A program made the translations under genes and the position numbers. The notes beneath the pieces were generated by a model. The model saw nothing but the letters and a program-made list of their open reading frames with translations. It was not told the origin of the DNA and searched no databases. From Actinosynnema pretiosum (GTDB lineage: Bacteria; Actinomycetota; Actinomycetes; Mycobacteriales; Pseudonocardiaceae): 64,000 nt of DNA. The stretch is taken from positions 204,150-268,149 of the forward strand of contig NZ_JAMTCF010000015.1 of assembly GCF_024171695.1 (NCBI RefSeq). The letters are read 5' to 3'. Below are positions 27,846-36,603 of the stretch, one piece after another; position 1 is the first letter of the stretch, and each line of letters starts with the position of its first letter.

Positions 27846-29126
27846 TCACGCGAGCTGGAGCGCCCCGCGCAGCACCGCGAGCAGCTGGGGCGCCGCGGTC
27901 GCCTCGTCGATCGCGTTCACCGGGTCGGACAGCATGGCGCTGGCCGTGAGCAGCGTGCCGTCGGCCCGCCGCACCAGGTAGCTCAGCGTCAGCACCCCCG
28001 GTTCGGAGCCGCCCTTGAACCAGACCGTCGGGAACCGGTCCGATGGCAGCGCGATCCCGCCGTCGTTGAGCGACATGGCCCGGTCGACCTGCGGGTCGTG
28101 GTCCTCCCACAGCCCGGCCATGGCGGAGCACATGTCCACCGGCGAGCCGAACCACTCCAGCTGGTCGATCTTCCTGGGCTCGGCCCACGGCTGCACGGAG
28201 GTCCTGGGCACCCGGCCGATCGCGTTCAGCGCCGCCTCGCGCAGCCGGTTCGGCAGCGCGCCGTACACGGTGGCCGCCACCGGGTACTGGAAGCCCTTGA
28301 GCGTGAGCAGCTCGCGGGTGGTGGGCATCGGCGAGTTCGGGGTGGTGTTGCCGAACCGGGCGAACTGCCGCTGCACCTCACCGCGCCCGAGGGTGTGGAT
28401 CAGGTGGTCGGTGGCGGTGTTGTCGCTGATGGAGATCATGTGCTCGGCGTGCTCCGCGAGCGTGAGCACGGTCCCGTCCGGCTGGTCCTGCAGGACGCCG
28501 GAGGGGAGCGACTTCCACGCTTCCCGCAGCGGGAGCTCGGTGTCCCAGGACAGCCGCCCGGCCTTCACCTCGCGGGCGAGCGCGCCGAGCACGTAGAGCT
28601 TGAACGCGGAGCCGAGCGGGCGCGCGGTGCGCTCGTCCAGGCCGTGCACGGGCACGCACCCCTCGGGCGTGATCGTGGCGGCGGTGAAGGAGACGCGCGG
28701 CGCCAGCGCGGTGAGCGCCGAGTCGACCTGCTCCCACGAGGTGGGCGCGGGCAGGTAGGGGGAGAACCGCAGCCCCACGACCAACCCGGTCCCGTCGACC
28801 GTGACGACGCCGAGCAGGTCGCCGACCGCGCTGCCGACGACCTGCCGCAGCTCGGTCGCGGTCCGCTCGACCACGGCCCCGGCGGTGAGCACGCCCAGCG
28901 ACCCGAGGGTCTGGTTGAACCCGTCCGCCCCGCCGATCGCGGCCAGCATCGGGGCGTCCAGGTGCGCGGCCACCTCGTCGGCCGGGACCGGCACGCGCGT
29001 GGAGGCGTCGAGCAGCCAGGCGAACTGGCTGTCCGGAGTGGACGGTGGGGCGGCCGTGGCCGGTGCTGCGGTGAGCGCGAGCAGCAGCGCGATCGCGGCG
29101 CCCGCGCTGAGGAAACGACGGATCAT
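27846..29126 (-). CDS. Secreted class A beta-lactamase-like serine hydrolase (LpqF/ORF12 type)
   Basis: A 426-residue exported protein. A signal peptide (residues 1-~26) is followed by an N-terminal domain of ~110 residues, then the penicillin-recognising fold: S173-A-F-K176, S234-D-N236 and K371-G-G. The extra N-terminal domain and the spacing recall LpqF of mycobacteria and ORF12 of clavulanate producers rather than true resistance enzymes. Real beta-lactamase activity is therefore uncertain. ATG start with GGAGGAAGG. It lies 20 nt after the zinc-ribbon gene and is probably co-transcribed with it. Confidence 0.86.
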   Translation of the reverse strand: MIRRFLSAGAAIALLLALTAAPATAAPPSTPDSQFAWLLDASTRVPVPADEVAAHLDAPMLAAIGGADGFNQTLGSLGVLTAGAVVERTATELRQVVGSAVGDLLGVVTVDGTGLVVGLRFSPYLPAPTSWEQVDSALTALAPRVSFTAATITPEGCVPVHGLDERTARPLGSAFKLYVLGALAREVKAGRLSWDTELPLREAWKSLPSGVLQDQPDGTVLTLAEHAEHMISISDNTATDHLIHTLGRGEVQRQFARFGNTTPNSPMPTTRELLTLKGFQYPVAATVYGALPNRLREAALNAIGRVPRTSVQPWAEPRKIDQLEWFGSPVDMCSAMAGLWEDHDPQVDRAMSLNDGGIALPSDRFPTVWFKGGSEPGVLTLSYLVRRADGTLLTASAMLSDPVNAIDEATAAPQLLAVLRGALQLA

Positions 29127-29145
29127 GGTTCCTTCCTCCGAGGGG

Positions 29146-29796
29146 TCAGGCCGGCCGGAAGAACAACCCGGCGACCTTCCCCTCGCGGTCGAAGCTGACG
29201 GTGGCCGTCACCTGGCCCGCCTCGAACTCCAGCAGGACGTCGACCACGGTGATGTCCCCGGCGGCGTGCTGCACCGGTTCCCCGAACCGCTCGAAGCGCC
29301 CGACGCTGCCGACGACCCGAGCCCACACCGTGGCCAGGTGCTCGGGCGTCAACTCGCGCCGCATGGTCCGGTCGAAGTCCTCGCGCATCCGGTCGAACCG
29401 GCCCGCGACGCAGTCGCCGAGCAGCACGAGAGCGCGGTCGGCGGCCCCGGCCAGGCCCACGGCGGGCTGCCCGGTGTCCGGGTCGACCGGCCGCCCGAAC
29501 CGCTGGAACGCCGCCTGCCTGCTGGTGCCCAAGACCTCTCCGATCTCCTGCCACGTGCGCCCCTCGGCGCGGGCCCGCTCGACCGCGTCGCGCAGGAGTT
29601 CCTGGGATTCGAGGAGCTGGCGGTGCGCGGCCTTGACGGCGCCGAGTGTTCCGGCGGGGGCGGGGGATGTCAAGTCTGAGTTGACGGACTCCCGCTGCCT
29701 GCGTGCGGCGCTGCGGCAGGTCGAGTCGCAGTATTGCTGCTTACGGCCAGGTCCGGTGCGGTGTGGGAGGGGGGTTCCGCAGGATAGGCAGGTCAT
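29146..29796 (-). CDS. Zinc-ribbon / HTH / DUF3887-like three-part protein
   Basis: A 216-residue protein with three recognisable parts. The N terminus is a zinc-ribbon, CLSCGTPLP...YCDSTCRSAARRQR. The middle is an HTH-like segment, TWQEIGEVLGTSRQAAFQRFG. The C terminus resembles DUF3887 (LTPEHLATVWARVVGSVG...). It may be a DNA-binding regulator of the serine-hydrolase gene 20 nt downstream, which is inference. The promoter region has repeated ACGTGCC/ACGTA elements, and the ATG follows closely after TATTAC. Confidence 0.72.
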   Translation of the reverse strand: MTCLSCGTPLPHRTGPGRKQQYCDSTCRSAARRQRESVNSDLTSPAPAGTLGAVKAAHRQLLESQELLRDAVERARAEGRTWQEIGEVLGTSRQAAFQRFGRPVDPDTGQPAVGLAGAADRALVLLGDCVAGRFDRMREDFDRTMRRELTPEHLATVWARVVGSVGRFERFGEPVQHAAGDITVVDVLLEFEAGQVTATVSFDREGKVAGLFFRPA

Positions 29797-29797
29797 G

Positions 29798-29841
29798 GCA
29801 CGTAATAGTAATACGTGCTGGGTGGCGGCACGTAAAGCGGC
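29798..29841 (-). promoter_or_regulatory. Promoter with ACGT-containing inverted repeat
   Basis: Read on the minus strand, TTTACG and TATTAC are 17 nt apart. GCACGTA (29798-29804) and TACGTGC (29812-29818) form a 7-bp inverted repeat that starts 2 nt upstream of the ATG, and a further ACGTGCC overlaps the -35. The repeated element is a likely operator for autoregulation. Confidence 0.5.
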
Positions 29842-29875
29842 ACGAAACGATCAGTCGCGCCGACTACAGCGCCGA

Positions 29876-30334
29876 CTACAGCGCCGCCGCGTCGACGCCG
29901 AGCGCCAGCGCGTTGGCCACCACCCACCCGGCGAGCCCCGGTGGCCGCAGGTCCAGGCGGGGCAGGTCGTGCAGGGCCACCACGTCCGGGGCGAACTTGC
30001 CGTACGACGGGTCCGTCGGCTCGTCGTCGGTGCGCGCGTCGAAGTCCATGCCCAGCAACCGGGCCAGATGCACGTGCGCCACCAGCACCCCGCCCGCGAC
30101 CGCCTCGCTCGCCAGGAACACCTGCTCGCCGATCGCGGCGACCGCGCCCAGCTCCTCGACCAGCTCACGCGCCACCGCCGCCCGGTGGTCCGCGTCGCCG
30201 GGTTCGACCCCGCCGCCGGGCAGCACCCAGTACGGCTCCCGGCCCGGCCTGGTCCGGCGGATCAGCACCACCCGCCCGCGTCCGTCGAACAGCAGCGCCC
30301 GAGCCGAGCGGCGCACGATGCCCCCTGCGGTCAT
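29876..30334 (-). CDS. NUDIX hydrolase
   Basis: A 152-residue NUDIX protein. The box reads GGGVEPGDADHRAAVARELVEELGA, with the metal-binding REL-x-EE intact. Asp replaces the first Glu, and one residue is inserted relative to the usual G-x5-E-x7-REUxEExG pattern, so activity is likely but not certain. The substrate, some nucleoside diphosphate derivative, is unknown. Confidence 0.85.
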   Translation of the reverse strand: MTAGGIVRRSARALLFDGRGRVVLIRRTRPGREPYWVLPGGGVEPGDADHRAAVARELVEELGAVAAIGEQVFLASEAVAGGVLVAHVHLARLLGMDFDARTDDEPTDPSYGKFAPDVVALHDLPRLDLRPPGLAGWVVANALALGVDAAAL

Positions 30335-30390
30335 CGCGGCAGGCTAGCGGTGGTGGCGCGCCCCGCGCACCGCACTCGTGCGCCCGCCCC

Positions 30391-30450
30391 GGCCGCTCAG
30401 CCCTCGTCCCGGCCGCTCAGCCCTCGTCCCGGCCGCTCAGCCCCCGCCCT
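30391..30450. repeat. 20-bp tandem repeat at the 3' end of the phosphatase gene
   Basis: Units 30391-30410 and 30411-30430 are identical; 30431-30450 is a diverged third copy that contains the stop codon of the minus-strand gene. The same in-register CTGAGCGG occurs in each copy. Confidence 0.85.
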
Positions 30451-32476
30451 CCCCGTCCTTCTCCTCCGCCGAGCCCAGGTCCGGGTCCGAGTCCGGGTCC
30501 GAGTCCGAGTCCGGGTCCGCCGTCCGGTGCGCCAACCCCACCAGCGACAGCACCAGCCCCGCGTTCGTCCCCGGCGGCGCGAACAGCACCAGCTCCGTCC
30601 CGTTCTCCCGGTGCAGCGCCACCAACCCGTGCAGCGCCGCCACCCCCGCGCTCGCCAGGTGCGTCACCCCGGTCAGGTCCACGGTCAACGACCGCGCCCC
30701 CGTCGACCCGGCGAACAGCACCTCCCGCCGCACCGTCGCGGTGGTCGCCGCGTCCACCGGCCCGTCCACCCGGATCCTCGGCCCCGGCGCGCCCGGCTGC
30801 TCCAGCACCAGCAGCGGATCGGACTGCGCGCCGACCTGCGGGGGAGCCGCGAGCCCGGCGGTGATCAACCGCGCGGGCCGGGTCAGCCGCAGCTCGGCGG
30901 TGACCGAGGTGCCGCGCTCGTCGTGCTCCACGCGCAGCCCGTCCATCAACCGCTGCGCCATCTGCAACCCCAGCCCCCGGTCGGCGGACGGTCGCGGCTC
31001 CCGCCACCGGCCCCGGTCGGCCACCCGGATCGACAACCGGCCCGTCGCCGACAGCGCCGCGTCCAGGGTGAAGGCGTGCTCCTCGGCCGAGTCCAGGTAG
31101 GCGTGGTCCAGCACGTTCGTGATCAGCTCGACCGCCGCGTGCCGCACCGCGTCGCGGTTGCCCGCGCCGACGTGCGCGCCCGCCAGCCACCCGTCCAGGG
31201 CGACCCTGATCCCCGCCAGCGCGCTCTCGTCCGCCACGGCGGTCACCGCCAGCGGCGCGGGCGGCTCGGCGAGCTGGGCGGCCAGCAGGGTGATGTCGTC
31301 GGTGTGCCCGGTGACGCGGGTGAGCAGCTCCACGGTCTGCGCGCACACCCGCTCCACCGCCAGCTCGACGTCCCCGCGCATGATCCGGTCGGCGGCGGCG
31401 GCGTCGGCGGCCACCCGCGCCAGCTCGGCCGCGCTCTCCGGCAGCGGCCTGCCGGGGCGCTCCAGGATGCCGTCGCTGTAGAGCAGCAGCAGATCACCGG
31501 GCCCGAGCCGCTCGGCGCGCACGGCCGACGGTCCGCGCTCGGCGCCCACGCCCAGCGGTCCGGCGCCGGTCGTCGGCAGGTAGCGGGCCGCGCCACCGGC
31601 GGGCGCGAGCAGCGGCGGCGGGTGCCCCGCCGTGCAGTACTCCAGCGCCCCGGTCGCCGGGTCCAGCACGGCCGCGCACACCGTCGCCGCCCGCGCGCCC
31701 CTGACCCGCTCGCCCGCCGCGTCGGCCGCCCTGACCGCCGCCAGCACGTCCCCGGTGGCGGCCAGCTGCTCGGACAGCAGCACCCGCAGCTGCCCCATCG
31801 TCGCCGAGGCCGCCACCCCGTGCCCCACCACGTCCCCGACGACCAGCCCGACCCGCCCGTCCGCGAGCGCGACCGCGTCGAACCAGTCGCCACCGGCGGC
31901 GGTGCCCGCGTCCGCGAGCAGGTAGCTGGCCGCGATCCGCACGCCCGGCAGCACCGGCAGCCCCTCGGGGAGCAGGTGGCGCTGCAGGGCGTCGATCACG
32001 TCCAGCGCCTGCTCGTAGCGGCGCTCGGCCTCGTCGGTGCGCGCCTGCGCGGCCCGCCGCTCGCGCACCCGCTCGGTGGCGTCGACCGCGTGCACGGTGA
32101 CGCCGACGACCTCGCCGCCGGGCCCCAGGCGCGGGGTGGCGGTGAAGTCCACGAAGATCTCGATCCGCCCGGCCTCGTCGTGGTCGAAGTGCGCGCGCAT
32201 CTCGCGCAGCTCGGCGGGCTCGCCGGTGGCGCGGGCCCGCTCGAAGATCTCCACGATCCGCTGCTCCTCGGTCTCCGCGAACACCTCCCGGACCGGGAGC
32301 CCGATCACCTCCGAGCGGCCGACGAACGCCCGGTAGGCCGCCGTGGTCGCCACCAGCCTCAGCTCCGGACCGGCCATGGAGAACACCAGCAGCGGCAGCT
32401 GGTCGAATACCTCCCGCACCGGCGACGCCTCGCCGACCCGCCGGTCGACGGCCCCGCGCTCGTGCTCCGACAGCAT
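30437..32476 (-). CDS. PAS-PP2C (SpoIIE) phosphatase fused to HATPase and STAS domains
   Basis: 679 residues from the ATG at 32476, which has GGAGGGG upstream. Domains in order are PAS (~20-140), a coiled linker, a SpoIIE PP2C phosphatase with GGDWFDAV, VGDVVGHGV and YSDGILE (~160-375), an RsbW-like anti-sigma ATPase with AVELITNVLDHAY and GLGLQMAQRLM (~390-510), and a STAS domain with VDLTGVTHLASAGVAAL (~545-640). The tail is an acidic repeat (DSDSDPDSDPD). One protein thus holds phosphatase, kinase-like and antagonist-like modules of a partner-switching sigma-factor circuit. It is divergent from a gene with a STAS-like domain. Confidence 0.9.
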   Translation of the reverse strand: MLSEHERGAVDRRVGEASPVREVFDQLPLLVFSMAGPELRLVATTAAYRAFVGRSEVIGLPVREVFAETEEQRIVEIFERARATGEPAELREMRAHFDHDEAGRIEIFVDFTATPRLGPGGEVVGVTVHAVDATERVRERRAAQARTDEAERRYEQALDVIDALQRHLLPEGLPVLPGVRIAASYLLADAGTAAGGDWFDAVALADGRVGLVVGDVVGHGVAASATMGQLRVLLSEQLAATGDVLAAVRAADAAGERVRGARAATVCAAVLDPATGALEYCTAGHPPPLLAPAGGAARYLPTTGAGPLGVGAERGPSAVRAERLGPGDLLLLYSDGILERPGRPLPESAAELARVAADAAAADRIMRGDVELAVERVCAQTVELLTRVTGHTDDITLLAAQLAEPPAPLAVTAVADESALAGIRVALDGWLAGAHVGAGNRDAVRHAAVELITNVLDHAYLDSAEEHAFTLDAALSATGRLSIRVADRGRWREPRPSADRGLGLQMAQRLMDGLRVEHDERGTSVTAELRLTRPARLITAGLAAPPQVGAQSDPLLVLEQPGAPGPRIRVDGPVDAATTATVRREVLFAGSTGARSLTVDLTGVTHLASAGVAALHGLVALHRENGTELVLFAPPGTNAGLVLSLVGLAHRTADPDSDSDPDSDPDLGSAEEKDGEGGG

Positions 32477-32766
32477 CGCCGACCCCTCCGCGGACCCTCC
32501 GGTGATCACCTGCGGCAGCCATTGTCCACCGGGATCGAGCACGCCGTGCGCGGTGCGCGCGGCCGAGCGCGGGGACGGGCCCGATCGCGCCCCGTCCAGG
32601 TGGAATCGATCACTCGTCCGGCTGAGCGGGACGCGTACTGTTCGTTTTCCGGTCCGCGCACTTCGCTTCGCGCGTTTCCTCCCGTCGCACCGTCTGCGTG
32701 AAATGGGGGAAGGTGCCCGTCCGGACGACCGGGGGAAGACGGCGCCGATCATCGGGAGGGGCGCGG

Positions 32767-34060
32767 GTGGTGGGGAGCGCGACTTTCGGCACGCGCCGGT
32801 ACGGCGGCGTCCCGGTGCTGGCGCTGACGGACCGGTCGGTCGCGGCGTGGGACGAGCTGGCCCGCGCGCTGTCCGAGGTGGACCGGGACTCGGGCGTGGT
32901 GCTCGACCTGCGGGCGGTCACCGTGCTGCCGGTGCGGACCGCGCGGGCGCTGATCGCCCTCGCCCGCCGGAAAGCCCCCTGCGCGCTGCTGGTCGACCCC
33001 GCCACCCCGGCGGTCACCGAGGCGCTGGACCTCGTCGACCCCGGCCGGTCGGCGCCCAGGACCGACTCGCTCGACCGGGCCCTCGCCGCCACCGCCGACC
33101 ACCCCGCGCCGAAGCCGCACGTGCTGACGTTCGAGAGCACCGACCTCGGCCGCGTCGAGGAGTTCCTGAGCGAGGCGTACGCGCCGACCAGGATCACCGG
33201 CTCCACCGGCCCGGCGCGGCTGCGCGCCACCAGGGTCGTCGCGGACGCGGTGAGCGTCGACGACCTGGACCTGGACCTCGACCTGTCCTACGCCGTCGAA
33301 CCGCTGGGCGCGGTGCTCCTGTGCGACGTCGTGGCCGGTTCCGCGGAGGGCCACCTCGGCGAGGGGACCCGGTCCCTGGAGTCGTTCGGCCCCGGCGACC
33401 TGTTCTCCGCGGGCCCCCCGGACCTGCCGCACACCGGCCGGGTGCGCAGGGCCAGGACCAGGGTCACCGCGCTCGACCCGGCCCTGCTCGCCGAGGTCGC
33501 GGGCGCGCGGCGGCCGGGCCGTCCTCCTGCACCACCGCCCCCACGACGACGCCGCCGCGACCCGCCTGCGCGCCGCGATCACCCACCTGCGCGACGACGT
33601 GCTCACCGCCCCCGACGCCACCACCACCCCGCTGCTCCTCGCGACCGCGCAGCGCTACCTGGCCGCGTCGGTCCTGGCGGCCTTCCCCAGCACCGTGCTC
33701 GCCGAACCGACCGCCGCCACCCGCCGGGACGCCCACTTCCACACCCTGCGCAGGGCGATCGCCTTCATCGAGTCCAACGCGGACCGCGACATCGCCATGC
33801 CGGACATCGCGGCGGCGGCCTTCGTCACCCCCAGGGCCGTCCAACTGGCCTTCCGCCGCCACCTGTCCACCACCCCGATGGCCTACCTGCGCCGAGTCCG
33901 CCTCGACGCCGCCCGCACCGAACTGCGCGCCTCGGACGCGAGGTACACCACGGTCACCCAGGTCAGCGCCCGCTGGGGCTTCGGCCGGGCCAGCGCCTTC
34001 GCCGCCCACTACCGCGCGGCCTACGGCGAACCGCCGTCGCGGACGCTGCGGTCGGAGTGA
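32767..34060 (+). pseudogene. STAS-like plus AraC regulator, frameshifted
   Basis: Reading from the GTG at 32767 (GGGAGGGG upstream) gives an N-terminal STAS-like stretch (VVLDLRAVTVLPVRTARALI) and then a ligand domain of the cupin-AraC kind up to LLAEVAGAR. The sequence continues in another frame from GRAVLLHHRPHDDAAATRL through the AraC HTH (VTPRAVQLAFRRHLSTTPM...) to the stop at 34060. The frame switch lies at about 33505-33515 in a GCGCGGCGGCCGGG tract. One base would repair it, so sequencing error is possible. Joined, it would be about 430 residues. Confidence 0.75.
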
Positions 34061-34088
34061 GCGGGGGAGGCCGTCGCCGCGAGCCCCC

Positions 34089-35303
34089 TCACCCCACCTC
34101 CACCACACGGGCCCACGCGGGCGGCCCGGCAGGCGCGTAGTCCGGATCGGCCTCGTTCACCCACGTCGGGCGCGGGAACAGCCCCACCACCACCCGGCAC
34201 GGCGGCTTCGCGCTCGGCCACGGGGTCTGCCCGTCCGTCAGCGCCACGATCACGTCCGGCCGGTACCGGCGCACCGCCCGCGCGAACCCCACCCGCAGGT
34301 CCGTCCCGCCCCCGCCCACCAGCTCGATCCCCTCCACCGCGCACAGCGGCCCCGTCACGTGCGCCGCCGCGTCGCAGGACAGCACCGTCACCAGGTCGCG
34401 CCGCCCGCCGACCGCCCGCACGATCGCCGCGATCTCCACCAGCGCGCTGCCCAGCTCCGAGTCGCTCACCGACGCCGAGGTGTCCACGACCACGCACACC
34501 CGAGGCGGCTTGCGGCGCAGGCTCGGCAGGACCACCCCGGGCAGCCCGGCCGACCGGCGCGAGGGCCGCCCGTAGGTGTAGTCCTGCGCCGCGCCACCGC
34601 TCGTCACCGCCGACCGCACCGCCGCGCCCAGCAGCTCGCGCCACGGCTGCGGCGGGTGGAAGGCCTTCTCCGCCCACCGCTCCCACCCGCTCGGCGCGCT
34701 CCCCGGCCTGCCCCTGATGCCCTCCGCCACCCGGAACCGCACCGCGTCGCGCTCCCGCGCGCTGAGCCCGCGCGCGCCGTCCGCACCCAGGTCCCACCCC
34801 CGCGCCGACCCGTCGACGCAGCTTCCGCAGTCCAGCCACGCGAACGCGTCGGTGTGCGGCCCGAGCCGGAACAGGCGCAGGTACTCCTCCATCAGCAACC
34901 CGGCGGGCAGCCGCAGCAGCTCCGGCCGGACCGCGCCCTCCGGCAGCGGCAGCTCGTCGTCGAACGAGTCGTCGTTGATCTCGCAGTCCGCCGCGATGTT
35001 GCGCCGCAGCCGCTCGGCAGGCCCGCGCAGCCCGTGCTCGTCCGCGAACCGCTCGCCCCGCCCGTGGTGGTCGCGCAGCAGGTGCGACACCTCGTGCACC
35101 CACACCGCCGCCAGCTCCACCAGCGGCGTGCGCTCCACGAACTCCGGCGACGCGTAGCACCGCCAGTGCTCGTCCACCGCCATCGTCGGCACCGCCCGCG
35201 ACTCGACCACCCGCAGCGCGAACAGCGCCGTCGCCAGGTACGGGCGGAGCCGGACCGCGTGCAACCGGGCCGCGTACAGCTTCTCCTCGTCCAGCGCCGT
35301 CAC
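34089..35303 (-). CDS. DUF2201-type metallopeptidase/VWA-like protein
   Basis: A 404-residue protein beginning VTALDEEKLYAARLHAVRL, whose GTG overlaps the MoxR stop by 4 nt. The N-terminal half has the zinc-peptidase motif HEVSH in VWVHEVSHLLRDHH. The C-terminal half is VWA-like with the MIDAS start VVDTSASVS and a later TDGQTPWPS. Together with a MoxR ATPase this is the common AAA-VWA pairing thought to remodel protein complexes or insert metals. The client is not known. Confidence 0.87.
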   Translation of the reverse strand: MTALDEEKLYAARLHAVRLRPYLATALFALRVVESRAVPTMAVDEHWRCYASPEFVERTPLVELAAVWVHEVSHLLRDHHGRGERFADEHGLRGPAERLRRNIAADCEINDDSFDDELPLPEGAVRPELLRLPAGLLMEEYLRLFRLGPHTDAFAWLDCGSCVDGSARGWDLGADGARGLSARERDAVRFRVAEGIRGRPGSAPSGWERWAEKAFHPPQPWRELLGAAVRSAVTSGGAAQDYTYGRPSRRSAGLPGVVLPSLRRKPPRVCVVVDTSASVSDSELGSALVEIAAIVRAVGGRRDLVTVLSCDAAAHVTGPLCAVEGIELVGGGGTDLRVGFARAVRRYRPDVIVALTDGQTPWPSAKPPCRVVVGLFPRPTWVNEADPDYAPAGPPAWARVVEVG

Positions 35304-36532
35304 CGCCCGCGCCCCGCAGCCGCCGCCGCGTCCGCCCGCCTGCCCAGCGACACCACCGCGGCCAGCCGCTCGACCGTCGCGGGCACCTCCCAGTCCTCCC
35401 GGCGCAGCGCGGCGAGCGTGGACGCGGGCACCACCACCACGTCCGGCGCGCCGGTCTCCAGCGCCAGCGCCAGGATCGCCCACGCCGCGTCCCACCGCCC
35501 CCGGTCCGGCCGCGAGCGCACCGCCTCCACCACCCCGTCCAGCACGGTCTGCCGCAGGTCGCCGCGCTCGGGCAGCACGACCGACGCGGGGTCGGCCAGC
35601 AGCTCCTCGGGGTCGGGCAGGTCCATCCGGTCCACGGCGGCCAGCAGTTCCAGCCCCGGCCCGTCCCCGACCGCGCCCCGCACCAGCAGCGACAGCACGT
35701 CCCGCGAGACGTCGGCGGCGGTGGCGAACGCGACCAGCCGCAGCGCCATCTCCCAGCTGCGCGGCGACGGCCACGCCCCGCCGCGCGCCACCTCGTTCTT
35801 CGGCAGCCGGTGCACCAGCGCGGGCCGCCCGGTCAGCAGCCCGCACACCGCCCGCCGCGCGAACGCCACGGCCTCGGGCAGCCGGTCGGGGTCCAGCGCA
35901 GGCAGCTCGGCCCGAGGCCACGTCCCGCCCAGCCCGCGCACCACGACCTCGTGCTCGTGCGACCACCCCAGGTGCACGAACCGGTTGGCCAGCGGCGGGC
36001 TCAGCTCCCAGCCGTCGGCGGCGGAGGAGCGCGGGTTCGCGGCGGCCACGATCCGCACCCCCGGCGGCAGGCGCAGCGCCCCGATCCGGCGCTCCAGCAC
36101 CACCCGCAGCAGCGCGGCCTGCACGGCGGGCGGCGCGGTGGACAGCTCGTCCAGGAACAGCAGCCCACGACCGGCCCGCACCAGCCGCACCGCCCAGTCC
36201 GGCGGGGCCATCGGCACGCCCTGCACGGCCGGGTCGTCACCGACCACCGGCAGCCCTGCGAAGTCGGACGGCTCGTGCACGCTGGCGATCACGGTGGTCA
36301 GCGGCAGGTCGAGCGAGTCGGCGAGCTGGGTGAGGGCGGCGGTCTTGCCGATGCCCGGCTCACCCCACAGCAGCACCGGCAGGTCGGCGGACACGGCCAG
36401 CGCCAACGCCTCCAGCTGCTCGTTCGGACGCGGCTCGGTGTCGGTTTCCCCGAGCAGGGCGAGGAGGTCGGCGGCGGCGCCCAGCGGATCGGGGCGGGTC
36501 GTCGGGGGAGCGGTGGTCAGCGTCAAAGTCAT
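35300..36532 (-). CDS. MoxR-family AAA+ ATPase
   Basis: 410 residues from the ATG at 36532. Walker A is LWGEPGIGKTAAL (~52-64), Walker B LLFLDELST, sensor 1 is in IVAAANPRS, and the Arg finger region is PLANRFVHLGW. It sits between an unknown gene and the VWA-like gene and overlaps the latter by 4 nt, so the two are coupled. It probably works as the motor of a MoxR-VWA system. Confidence 0.9.
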   Translation of the reverse strand: MTLTLTTAPPTTRPDPLGAAADLLALLGETDTEPRPNEQLEALALAVSADLPVLLWGEPGIGKTAALTQLADSLDLPLTTVIASVHEPSDFAGLPVVGDDPAVQGVPMAPPDWAVRLVRAGRGLLFLDELSTAPPAVQAALLRVVLERRIGALRLPPGVRIVAAANPRSSAADGWELSPPLANRFVHLGWSHEHEVVVRGLGGTWPRAELPALDPDRLPEAVAFARRAVCGLLTGRPALVHRLPKNEVARGGAWPSPRSWEMALRLVAFATAADVSRDVLSLLVRGAVGDGPGLELLAAVDRMDLPDPEELLADPASVVLPERGDLRQTVLDGVVEAVRSRPDRGRWDAAWAILALALETGAPDVVVVPASTLAALRREDWEVPATVERLAAVVSLGRRADAAAAAGRGR

Positions 36533-36603
36533 GATCAGTTCACCTTTTGGGGTCGAGTCGCTGGCCGCGCGTCGACGACGGCGCGGCCTGCGGGGGGAGG
36601 AGT

